A DNA stretch of 64,000 nt from assembly GCA_013911885.1 (NCBI GenBank), contig JACESI010000009.1:1-64000 (forward strand), read 5' to 3'. This DNA comes from Hyphomicrobiales bacterium. Lineage in GTDB: Bacteria; Pseudomonadota; Alphaproteobacteria; Rhizobiales; JACESI01. Shown piece by piece: positions 9,553 through 16,458 of this stretch. Position 1 is the stretch's first letter. Each line of letters begins with the position of its first letter. A model generated the notes under the pieces. The model ran no database searches. It was given only the letters and a program-made list of their open reading frames with translations, and was not told the DNA's origin. A program made the translations under genes and the position numbers.

Positions 9553-9842
9553 CGGATGAGTTCAACAACCGCGCTGGGCGCCGCGCTGCGCGGGCCGAGG
9601 GCGCGCTGGATGATGCTGCTTTCCTTAAAGTGGCAGACGCCTTCATTGACGTCGCCAACCGGCAGAACCAGAAGGTTCAGGCAACGGAATTGCACATGGC
9701 GTTTCTCTTTGCGGCCGCGCGCTACAATGCCCATGTCGCGAAAAACGTGCTTGAGATCGAAGAGCACGAGCCCTTTGTCGAGGGAATGCTGAAGGCTTAT
9801 GCCGAGATGCTGCGCAACCATCTGGCCGATCCGTCGATCTGA
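9549..9842 (+). CDS. DUF3144 family protein
   Basis: A 97-residue cytosolic protein of unknown function starting at GTG 9549 and overlapping the tupA stop by four bases, so it is coupled to the tungstate operon. The core DAFIDVANRQNQ and FLFAAARYNAHVAKN match my memory of the DUF3144 pattern of two amphipathic helices. The first 20 residues are Arg- and Ala-rich. The coupling to tupA points to a role in metal or FDH supply, but nothing in the sequence indicates a catalytic site. Confidence 0.7.
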   Translation: MTDEFNNRAGRRAARAEGALDDAAFLKVADAFIDVANRQNQKVQATELHMAFLFAAARYNAHVAKNVLEIEEHEPFVEGMLKAYAEMLRNHLADPSI

Positions 9843-9886
9843 AGGGCCTCTGCCCGGCTGCACTGTTGTCGCCGTGAAGAGACGTA

Positions 9887-10591
9887 TCAGCTGGCGAACT
9901 GGAGACGCCTGCGGAGCGACACGCGCGGGCGATCAGCCCCAATGTCTGATTGAGTGCCTGATTGAGTGTCGGTTTCAGACTCAGCTTCAGGGCGTTCTGG
10001 GCTACGATCCGGTGCCTCGGTTAATTGCGCACGGGTCGCATCCTCGTCCGCTGTCTCCGCTTCTGCCAAGTCGGACTCATCGCTCCCTTCAGCCCTGGCA
10101 GCGGCGACATCTTCACCCTCCGCCACATCATGCACCGTTTCATCGGTCTGTGCGGCTGTTTCTTCCGCTTCCGGGAAGAAATAGCCTTTGCCGATCCGAT
10201 AGGCGGATTCGAATGTCGGCATGATCCGTGCCGGGTCGGCGAAATTCTCTTCATAATCGTTAAGGCCATCGAGATTGGCCAATATCGGGTTTGATCGCCA
10301 GAGCGTGTCGAGCGCCTTCTGCCGCAGCGGCCCGGGTACGCCATCTTTCAAAAACAGTTTGAAATCCGATTCGAAATTCAGCGTATCAAAATCGACCGCC
10401 TCGGCCGCCAGCCGGTTCTCGGTCCACACCTGTTCGCGCAGATCTGCTGCCGCCGCGTCCGCTTTTCCCCCTTTCAGCGCGCCCGCTGCCTCTGGCGCAA
10501 CCGGTTCCGGCAGGTCTTCTCCCGCGGCAATGGCGCGCTTGCGTCTTGACCAGCGTGAGAGGAAACCGTCATCCTTCGGTTCATCGCTCAT
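9887..10591 (-). CDS. DUF3306 domain-containing protein, formate dehydrogenase-associated
   Basis: The N-terminal 140 residues carry the DUF3306 core (FLSRWSRRKRAIAAGE and LNFESDFKLFLKDGVPGPLR). DUF3306 genes are typically found beside DUF3305 and formate dehydrogenase genes in alphaproteobacteria; the function is not established. The C-terminal third of this 234-residue protein is a low-complexity acidic tail rich in Glu, Asp, Ala and Thr. The start overlaps the stop of the DUF3305 gene (ATGA at 10588-10591). It converges with the tup operon. Confidence 0.85.
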   Translation of the reverse strand: MSDEPKDDGFLSRWSRRKRAIAAGEDLPEPVAPEAAGALKGGKADAAAADLREQVWTENRLAAEAVDFDTLNFESDFKLFLKDGVPGPLRQKALDTLWRSNPILANLDGLNDYEENFADPARIMPTFESAYRIGKGYFFPEAEETAAQTDETVHDVAEGEDVAAARAEGSDESDLAEAETADEDATRAQLTEAPDRSPERPEAESETDTQSGTQSDIGADRPRVSLRRRLQFAS

Positions 10592-11160
10592 GATTTTCCC
10601 TCTTGCTTGCTCTTCATCGCGAAAATCGGTTCCTTGCCAAATTTATGATCCTCGACATCGACCTGATCGCGTTTGCGTTTGCGGAACACCTCTTCCTTGT
10701 GATGTTCATCGACAAAGGCCCTGATCCACTCGTAGATCGCTGGCGGCATCGGCACACGACCAACAATATCCTCGGCGCTGTCAAGAAAATCCTGCGCGTC
10801 GTAACTTGAGGCCGTGACGTGATGGGCCTTGATCGGTGGGCCATCCACTTCATCGGGATCACGCAGGATAACATAAAGATGGGGTTCTTCGTTGATCAGG
10901 CTGAGTTGCAGCGGCTCGGTTTCGCGGCGATGCAATGTCAGCGGCAAGGTTGCAATGTGAAACCGTGTCCAGCCGTCCCCTTCCTGAAGCACAACCCACT
11001 CCGAAACAGGGCCTGCGCCGGGGATTACCTCGACCGGTTCCCATATCCAGTCGCCCCAGGGATGGGTCGATTTTCGCTTCTCGACCACAATGCCGAGCGG
11101 CAGGGTAATCTGTTTGCGCGCGATGATGTCGCCGATGTCCTCAAAGGCGTCATTTGTCAC
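10588..11160 (-). CDS. DUF3305 domain-containing protein, formate dehydrogenase-associated
   Basis: A 190-residue soluble protein starting at GTG 11160, which is preceded by AGGAG at good spacing; the frame extends further upstream but without support. Conserved features include LPLGIVVEKRKSTHPWGDWIWEP split by a Trp-rich turn, and EEPHLYVILR. It forms a two-gene operon with the DUF3306 gene and is divergent from the polyferredoxin-like gene. The pair is a recognised neighbour of Mo/W formate dehydrogenases, so a maturation or assembly role is a fair guess, unproven. Confidence 0.85.
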   Translation of the reverse strand: MTNDAFEDIGDIIARKQITLPLGIVVEKRKSTHPWGDWIWEPVEVIPGAGPVSEWVVLQEGDGWTRFHIATLPLTLHRRETEPLQLSLINEEPHLYVILRDPDEVDGPPIKAHHVTASSYDAQDFLDSAEDIVGRVPMPPAIYEWIRAFVDEHHKEEVFRKRKRDQVDVEDHKFGKEPIFAMKSKQEGKS

Positions 11161-11309
11161 AAGAGCTCTCCTGATAATGCGGTGACCGAAAAGGCAGCAA
11201 AGGACAAGGTTCCTTGCCTGCCTTTGATTTTTCTGTAAAGACCATAAGCAGAATTGCCACATCGGCCAAGGCATGATTGTTGTGCCTCGAGATGTTTCGG
11301 GAGAATGAA

Positions 11310-13340
11310 ATGGGTGAAGTGCCGCGGCTTCTGATCTGCAACTGCGAAAAGTCGATGGTGCTGGATGGGGCGGCGATCGGCAAGGCGCTGGGAACGGAGG
11401 CGCTGAGGGTCCACAGCAATCTTTGCCGGATGGAGCTTGCCGCCTTTGAGAAGGAAGCAGGCAAGGACGGCGCGCTGATCGTCGCCTGCACGCAGGAAGC
11501 GCCACTTTTCAGCGAAATTATCGATGAGGGAAACCTTGCCGCTGAACCACGTTATGTGAACATCCGGGAGCGGGCGGGCTGGTGCGCGGAACCTCAAAAT
11601 GCAAATGCGAAAATTGCAGCCCTTCTCGCCGAGGCGATGATCGACAGCACACCGGTGCGGCTTCGCAGCATCAAATCGGACGGGCTTTGCCTCGTTTATG
11701 GTCGGGGGCAGGCAGCCCTTGAAGCCGCGAGGCAGCTTTCGCCGCGCCTTTCCGTCACCCTCGTCCTGTCCGATGCGAGCGACGTCATCCTGCCGCAGAC
11801 CCTCGATTTCACGATCTATCAGGGCCGGATGAAAAAGCTCTCCGGCGCCCTCGGCGGGTTTGATGTCGTGCTTGACAATTATGCTTCCATGCTGCCGTCC
11901 TCGCGCCGCGAACCGGCCTTCACCTTGCCGAAAAACGATGCGAAATCGCGGTGCAGTCTGGTCCTCGATCTTTCTGGCGGCGTGCCCATGCTCACCGGCC
12001 ATTCCCGGCGCGATGGTTATGTTCATGTCGATCCTGAAAATCCGCTTGCGATCATGCGCGCGGTTTTTGATCTCTCTGATATGGTCGGCGAATTCGAGAA
12101 GCCGATCTATGTCGATTACAACGGCGCGGTCTGCGCCCATGCACGCAACCAGAAGACAGGCTGCTCGAAATGTCTGGACGTCTGCCCGGCGGGCGCAATT
12201 GGTGAGAATGGCGACCTCGTCGCGATTGACGCGCTGATCTGCGGCGGTTGCGGCTCGTGCCACGCCGTCTGCCCGACCGGTGCGATTTCCTACAATTATC
12301 CGCAACGCAGCGATATCCTGAAGCGGCTGTTCACGCTTGGTGAAACCTTCCTGAAAGCCGGTGGCCGCAAGCCCGCGCTTCTGGTTCATGACGAGAGCTT
12401 CGGGACGCCGCTCATCGATGCGATGGCGCGTTTCGGTCGGGGTCTGCCCGGAAATGTCATTCCCTTCATGGTGCATTCGCCGACGGTGTTTGGCCACACG
12501 GAAATCCTTGCCGCCTTTGCCGGTGGCTTCGGCGCGGTCGTGGTGCTGAATGATCCGCGGAAAGCAGAAGAGCTGACCGGCCTTCAGGCGGAAATCGCAC
12601 TGTCCGAGGCGGTTCTTGCCGGATTGCGTCTTTCCGGCACCATCACGCTCTCGACCGAGACCGACCCTGATCTTCTCGAGCGTGATCTTGCGGCTCTTCT
12701 GATCGGCGAGCGGGTGAGCCGTTCCTTCCAGCCACTGGGCGACAAGCGAACGCTTGCGCGTCTTGCCATCGGAAAACTGGCCGAAGGCACCGGCGTCGAA
12801 GCGCCGATCCCGCTTCCGGAGGCAGCGCCTTATGGCCGTGTCGATATTGATCTTGATGCCTGCACTCTGTGCATGTCCTGCGTATCCGTGTGCCCGGCAA
12901 ATGCCATGTTCGACACGCCGAACACGCCGGAACTGCGCTTTGTCGAACATGCCTGCGTTCAGTGTTCGCTGTGCGTCAAGACCTGTCCGGAAAAGGCGCT
13001 TACCCTGGTGCCGCAGCTTGACTGGAGCGCGGGCGCGATGCAGCCGGTCACCCTGAAAAAGGAAGAGCCGTTCGAATGCATCCGCTGCGGCACGCCTTTT
13101 GCTACTCAATCGACGATCCGCCGCATCAGCCAGCAACTTGCGGACAAGCATTCCATGTTTGTTGGCACGGAGCGTTCAGCGCTGATCGAAATGTGCGCCG
13201 ATTGCCGGATAGAGGCGCAGGCGGATAGTTTGACGGATCCTTTCGCCCTCGGTGCGCGCCCGCGTATCCGCACCACCGACGATTATCTCGAAAGCTCGAA
13301 ACAGGGGCTTTCCATCGATGACTTCTTCATCAAGAAATAA
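11310..13340 (+). CDS. Large multi-cluster 4Fe-4S protein (polyferredoxin-like), FDH-associated
   Basis: A 676-residue cytosolic protein with no signal peptide. At least two pairs of ferredoxin-type motifs are visible: CSKCLDVCPAGA with CGGCGSCHAVCPTGA near the middle, and CTLCMSCVSVCPANA with CVQCSLCVKTCPEKA near residue 530-570. Two further CxxC pairs (CIRCGTPF and CADCRIEAQ) lie at the C-terminus, and CNCEKS is near the N-terminus. The region between the ferredoxin modules resembles a hydrogenase delta-subunit-like sulfur/iron protein fold. The start is ATG 11310 after GGGAGA. Proteins of this layout recur in alphaproteobacterial fdh loci; an electron-transfer or cofactor-maturation role is inferred. 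Confidence 0.8.
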   Translation: MGEVPRLLICNCEKSMVLDGAAIGKALGTEALRVHSNLCRMELAAFEKEAGKDGALIVACTQEAPLFSEIIDEGNLAAEPRYVNIRERAGWCAEPQNANAKIAALLAEAMIDSTPVRLRSIKSDGLCLVYGRGQAALEAARQLSPRLSVTLVLSDASDVILPQTLDFTIYQGRMKKLSGALGGFDVVLDNYASMLPSSRREPAFTLPKNDAKSRCSLVLDLSGGVPMLTGHSRRDGYVHVDPENPLAIMRAVFDLSDMVGEFEKPIYVDYNGAVCAHARNQKTGCSKCLDVCPAGAIGENGDLVAIDALICGGCGSCHAVCPTGAISYNYPQRSDILKRLFTLGETFLKAGGRKPALLVHDESFGTPLIDAMARFGRGLPGNVIPFMVHSPTVFGHTEILAAFAGGFGAVVVLNDPRKAEELTGLQAEIALSEAVLAGLRLSGTITLSTETDPDLLERDLAALLIGERVSRSFQPLGDKRTLARLAIGKLAEGTGVEAPIPLPEAAPYGRVDIDLDACTLCMSCVSVCPANAMFDTPNTPELRFVEHACVQCSLCVKTCPEKALTLVPQLDWSAGAMQPVTLKKEEPFECIRCGTPFATQSTIRRISQQLADKHSMFVGTERSALIEMCADCRIEAQADSLTDPFALGARPRIRTTDDYLESSKQGLSIDDFFIKK

Positions 13341-13415
13341 CGACGAACCGCCGTCTGTTCAGTCGGCAGGTCTAATTGGTAGTTTCTGGCGTGCACTCCC
13401 TCATTCGGAGGCTTG

Positions 13416-13447
13416 CCCATCGACACGCGCCCCCATCGACACGCGCC
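13416..13447. repeat. Perfect 16-base tandem duplication
   Basis: CCCATCGACACGCGCC occurs twice without a gap, at 13416-13431 and 13432-13447, in the short space between the convergent ends of the polyferredoxin-like gene and the small membrane protein gene. It looks like a recent slip duplication. No terminator stem is obvious there. Confidence 0.85.
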
Positions 13448-13487
13448 AAAGCCTGAGCTGCTTCGCCGGAACTATCCCGTGCGTGGC

Positions 13488-13844
13488 TCAGCTCGGATTC
13501 TGAGCGTAGCAAAGCTCCCGCGCACGCTGGCTGAAATTCGCGTATTGATGGTCGTTGATGACGCCTTCCGCCTTCATTTTTTCAACATCGCCAACGCGCT
13601 GCTCAAGACAGGCGGTGAGGGCGGGCGTGGCATTCTTCACGCGCTGCTGGCCGACTGGCGTGATGATCTGCCCGTTCTCGCCGTCAAAAAGCGCATGCGC
13701 GGTTTCCTGAATCCGGCTGCCCCAGGTGATGGCCATAAAGGCGATGAGGCAGATCCCGATCACCAGGGCGATCAGGCGGGCAGCGCCGCTATGGATGAAG
13801 CGTTTATCGTCTGCCGTCATGTGCATCGAAGATGTTGCAGTCAT
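13488..13844 (-). CDS. Small single-span membrane protein, unrecognised
   Basis: A 118-residue protein with one hydrophobic segment (about residues 24-43, ARLIALVIGICLIAFMAITWG) and a soluble C-terminal domain containing two cysteines (ACLEQR and ELCYAQ) that would face the periplasm if the N-terminus is inside. GGGAG sits 8 bases before the ATG at 13844. It follows the DUF6352 gene by 17 bases and is the last gene of the operon running from the FDH gamma subunit. I do not recognise the family; the two extracytoplasmic cysteines could form a disulfide. Confidence 0.7.
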   Translation of the reverse strand: MTATSSMHMTADDKRFIHSGAARLIALVIGICLIAFMAITWGSRIQETAHALFDGENGQIITPVGQQRVKNATPALTACLEQRVGDVEKMKAEGVINDHQYANFSQRARELCYAQNPS

Positions 13845-13861
13845 TTCTCGTCTCCCGTTTG

Positions 13862-14905
13862 CTAGCTGTCGCGCCGCCTCAGCGGCAGATTTGTCAGCAG
13901 GTTCTGTGGTTTCATTTTAATCTCATTTTCGCCATTGACTGCAAGGGCCAGATAGACCGGTTTTCCCCCGAGCGCGGGATCGGCATCATTCCGGTTAAGG
14001 AAAGTCAGGCTGAAAAGGCCAGCGAGCGGTGTCGCGGTCGGGTCAAAACGGACTGTGCCTTCATAAAGACTGTTGAGATAGGCGCTTGCCGCCGCATCGA
14101 GGCCGATATGCCATCGCCATGCCTCGTCCTTGATCGCCTGAAGCGGTTGGACGCGGACGCGAATTTGGAAAAAATGGCGGACCCATTTTTCGATCACACG
14201 CGCGAAAGCGTCGTTCGCGGGCTCTGTGAAGCGGAAATCAATGGCCGTGTCGAAATGGTCCGACCGCGCGAAATAAAGCGCCTTGTTGTCCTCCCCCAGA
14301 ATATCAAGGGTGACATCGCGAAGCGGCGTCCCGCTTTCGGCAATGAGTTGTCCAAGCCCGCCGAGGCCACCGTCTTTCTGGCGCATCGCGACGATTTCGC
14401 TGTCGGCAAACAGCAATTGCCCGTCGGCGGTTGTCACCTTCTGTTCGCGGAAGAAGATTTCAGCGGCGCGCAGTTGCATCGCATCCTCGGTACCCTCCAT
14501 CACATTGCGCATGATCAGGTGCGTCAGATGACTGATGAAGAGGGGCGGGATGGTGATTACCGCACCCGGTTGGAAAAGCGCGGCATAGGCTGCCTCAATG
14601 CTGCCATGGGCAACAAGAAAATCCCGATAGGCAAGGATGATCGCATAATTCTCGCGCGCATCCGGATCCTTGATCCGTTCCAGATCGGCGGCGCTGATTA
14701 TAGCATGCGGATCAGCCATGAGTGCTTCGAAAATCCGATGTTCATCGGCGCAGGATTCCTCGACGGGATGAATTTCCGGCCGCGTGTAATAAGCGCGCAG
14801 GAAATCCGCCGAAACACGAAGAAAGCCGTTCTCATCGCGGCTCGTCAGGTGAAGACCCGCCGATTTCCAGAATTGCGGTGCGGTTTGGCGGGCAGCGTCG
14901 ATCAC
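13862..14905 (-). CDS. DUF6352 family protein, unknown function
   Basis: A 347-residue soluble protein with no signal peptide. It begins with a short segment (QFWKSAGLHLTSRDENGFL) followed by helical sequence, and has an acidic middle. From memory it fits the family annotated as DUF6352, found in alphaproteobacteria next to DUF6505 and a biotin/lipoate ligase-like gene. The start overlaps the DUF6505 stop (ATGA, 14902-14905). No metal-binding cluster or known catalytic motif is visible. Neighbours point to a formate dehydrogenase context. Confidence 0.7.
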   Translation of the reverse strand: MIDAARQTAPQFWKSAGLHLTSRDENGFLRVSADFLRAYYTRPEIHPVEESCADEHRIFEALMADPHAIISAADLERIKDPDARENYAIILAYRDFLVAHGSIEAAYAALFQPGAVITIPPLFISHLTHLIMRNVMEGTEDAMQLRAAEIFFREQKVTTADGQLLFADSEIVAMRQKDGGLGGLGQLIAESGTPLRDVTLDILGEDNKALYFARSDHFDTAIDFRFTEPANDAFARVIEKWVRHFFQIRVRVQPLQAIKDEAWRWHIGLDAAASAYLNSLYEGTVRFDPTATPLAGLFSLTFLNRNDADPALGGKPVYLALAVNGENEIKMKPQNLLTNLPLRRRDS

Positions 14906-15381
14906 TCTTCAACAATCTCCCAGACGCGGGTATGGATCGGCTCTAAGGGGGGTGTCACGATGCGGTATTCTTCATGGATTGCGCCTTCCGCATCAAAGGT
15001 GCGCCGGACCGTGAACACGGTGTTGATCGGATGCTCTTCACAGAGATTGGCGATGAAATCGAGTTCGTTCCTTGCAATCGGCAGTGCCGGCTTGAGGGCC
15101 GGCGCACCATAATGGAGAACGAAATGCGCTGCGAGCGTCTCGCTCATCTGCTGCACGGTCGTCTCATCAATCTCCGCGACACTCGCGAAGGTTGCCCACC
15201 CAAAGCTCTCCAGTGAGAGAAACCCGTTGGTGAAGGCCTGTTTGAGCTTGCCCGTGACCGCCGCCGGCGCGCGGTTCGAGAAGGCAAAGGCACCGGAGAT
15301 CGCCCATTCGTCGCCACCCGCCGCCTGTTCGAAGGCGTGGCTGTCGGACCGGTCGAAATGGATGGTCTTGAGCAGTTTCAT
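14902..15381 (-). CDS. DUF6505 family protein, unknown function
   Basis: A 159-residue soluble protein beginning MKLLKTIHFDRSDSHAFEQA. The mix of short strands and Trp/Phe pairs (ESFGWATFASVAEID) suggests a compact alpha/beta domain. It matches what I recall of DUF6505. It overlaps both neighbours by four bases: the ligase-like gene upstream and the DUF6352 gene downstream. Such double coupling suggests products made in fixed ratio and probably acting together. No catalytic residues can be named. Confidence 0.7.
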   Translation of the reverse strand: MKLLKTIHFDRSDSHAFEQAAGGDEWAISGAFAFSNRAPAAVTGKLKQAFTNGFLSLESFGWATFASVAEIDETTVQQMSETLAAHFVLHYGAPALKPALPIARNELDFIANLCEEHPINTVFTVRRTFDAEGAIHEEYRIVTPPLEPIHTRVWEIVEE

Positions 15382-16106
15382 GAAAGGTGGTTCCGGATCG
15401 ATGTCTTGAGCACTGCCTGCGCGGTAATCAGCCGGGTGGAACCTGCGGCCTTGACAAGGGCATTGCCCGCCTCATCGAGGCCCAGATAGACGGCTTCTTC
15501 ATCGCCTAGCATGATTGTATGGCCCGGGGTCATCCGTCCGTCGAGGAGGGCAAGCACCGGCTTGAAGCCATCCTCTTCCCAGGTATGGACCCAATTCAGA
15601 AAGTGCCGCGCGGTCGAATCGAGCACCATCAGCGCATCGAGTTCACCGCAGCCCTCATCCCACAGGGTCGTGCTGTCGCGGGTAAGGCCGGGGTCGTGAC
15701 GCACGATTTTCGGACGGATCGCAAGATGGGTCGCAATCACGAGATAGGCGGGAAAACCTTCAGGCGTATCCTCATCGGCAAGCACAGCACTGACATGGCC
15801 AATCGTGGCCCCGTTGGCAAGCACCGTGTCCGGCCAGCGATAGGTGATTGGGACCTCAGGCGGGGCGATTGCCCCGATTGCATCACCAAGCGCCACCATC
15901 TGCGTGAACACCATCTGAAGCGACGCCTCGCGGGCAACTTCCGGTTCCAGGACAATTGCATAATCGAGCGTATCGGGATCATTGACCCACAGCAGATCGC
16001 CCGCGCCATACTTGTTCTTGGCAGCACCAGCGGCCGCCTTGCGAACAGGACTCTGCCCCGATTTGAGGGCGTGACCGGTGATGAGCGGCGGAAATTGAGG
16101 GGTCAT
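15378..16106 (-). CDS. Biotin/lipoate protein ligase-like family protein
   Basis: A 242-residue protein with the alpha/beta layout of the biotin/lipoate A/B protein ligase family: TYRWPDTVLANGATIGHVSA parallels the nucleotide and ligand-binding segment, where true ligases have a GRGRxGR-type loop. Here that loop is absent or altered, so ligase activity is doubtful. The ATG at 16106 lies four bases after the DUF6494 stop; a TTG at 16109 is possible. The gene is translationally coupled to the DUF6505 gene. Its place in an FDH operon, away from any biotin or lipoyl enzyme, suggests a repurposed fold. Confidence 0.75.
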   Translation of the reverse strand: MTPQFPPLITGHALKSGQSPVRKAAAGAAKNKYGAGDLLWVNDPDTLDYAIVLEPEVAREASLQMVFTQMVALGDAIGAIAPPEVPITYRWPDTVLANGATIGHVSAVLADEDTPEGFPAYLVIATHLAIRPKIVRHDPGLTRDSTTLWDEGCGELDALMVLDSTARHFLNWVHTWEEDGFKPVLALLDGRMTPGHTIMLGDEEAVYLGLDEAGNALVKAAGSTRLITAQAVLKTSIRNHLS

Positions 16107-16109
16107 CAA

Positions 16110-16304
16110 TCAGGAAAGGTCAATCGTGCCGTCAACCGTGTGGTGAAGATCGGTTCCTTCGGCGGTAAGCACGACCTTGACCCTGAGCGCCGTCTTGCCG
16201 GAAAGATTGGTCTCACGCACCACGCGCTCGATTTCCTGCTGCGATGTGACGCCAACCTGTTTCAGGAATTTTCGCATGGACATGTTGAATGTTTCGTCAG
16301 ACAT
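16110..16304 (-). CDS. DUF6494 family small protein
   Basis: A 64-residue protein starting at ATG 16304, which is preceded by AAGGAGACCTT, an excellent ribosome-binding site that rules out the in-frame upstream start. The sequence FNMSMRKFLKQVGVTSQQEIERVV looks like a helical domain and is followed by a strand region ending GTIDLS. It fits DUF6494 as I recall it. It lies between the microprotein gene and the ligase-like gene with gaps of 19 and 3 bases. Function unknown. Confidence 0.75.
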   Translation of the reverse strand: MSDETFNMSMRKFLKQVGVTSQQEIERVVRETNLSGKTALRVKVVLTAEGTDLHHTVDGTIDLS

Positions 16305-16323
16305 AAGGTCTCCTTTTCCCCGA

Positions 16324-16458
16324 TCAGTCGAGGCGCACATTGCCGTATTGCGACTGATAGGTTTGATCCGACCGTTCGCTGAACTGGGATTTTAGGCCCA
16401 CGCCGGCGACGACGGTTATGACGAGCATAAGGGCGATGCCGCTGAGTATCGAGTTCAT
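16324..16458 (-). CDS. 44-residue single-span membrane microprotein
   Basis: A short gene easily missed in annotation. Its ATG at 16458 overlaps the TGA stop of the WD40-cytochrome c gene (ATGA), so it should be translated by re-initiation. The N-terminus MNSILSGIALMLVITVVAGV is one membrane span with few preceding residues. It is followed by a hydrophilic tail (QFSERSDQTYQSQYGNVRLD) that would lie outside the cytoplasm if the protein is N-in. The stop is 19 bases before the DUF6494 start. Similar tiny subunits stabilise membrane redox complexes, which is only an analogy here. Confidence 0.65.
   Translation of the reverse strand: MNSILSGIALMLVITVVAGVGLKSQFSERSDQTYQSQYGNVRLD

Noticed and set aside
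11157..13151. A 664-residue open frame opposite the polyferredoxin-like gene
   Set aside because: It runs antisense to a protein with clear Cys motifs and shows an Arg/Asp/Gly composition typical of antisense shadows.
13832..15112. A long plus-strand frame over DUF6352 and DUF6505
   Set aside because: It overlaps two coupled genes on the other strand and has no start signal; composition is that of an antisense frame.
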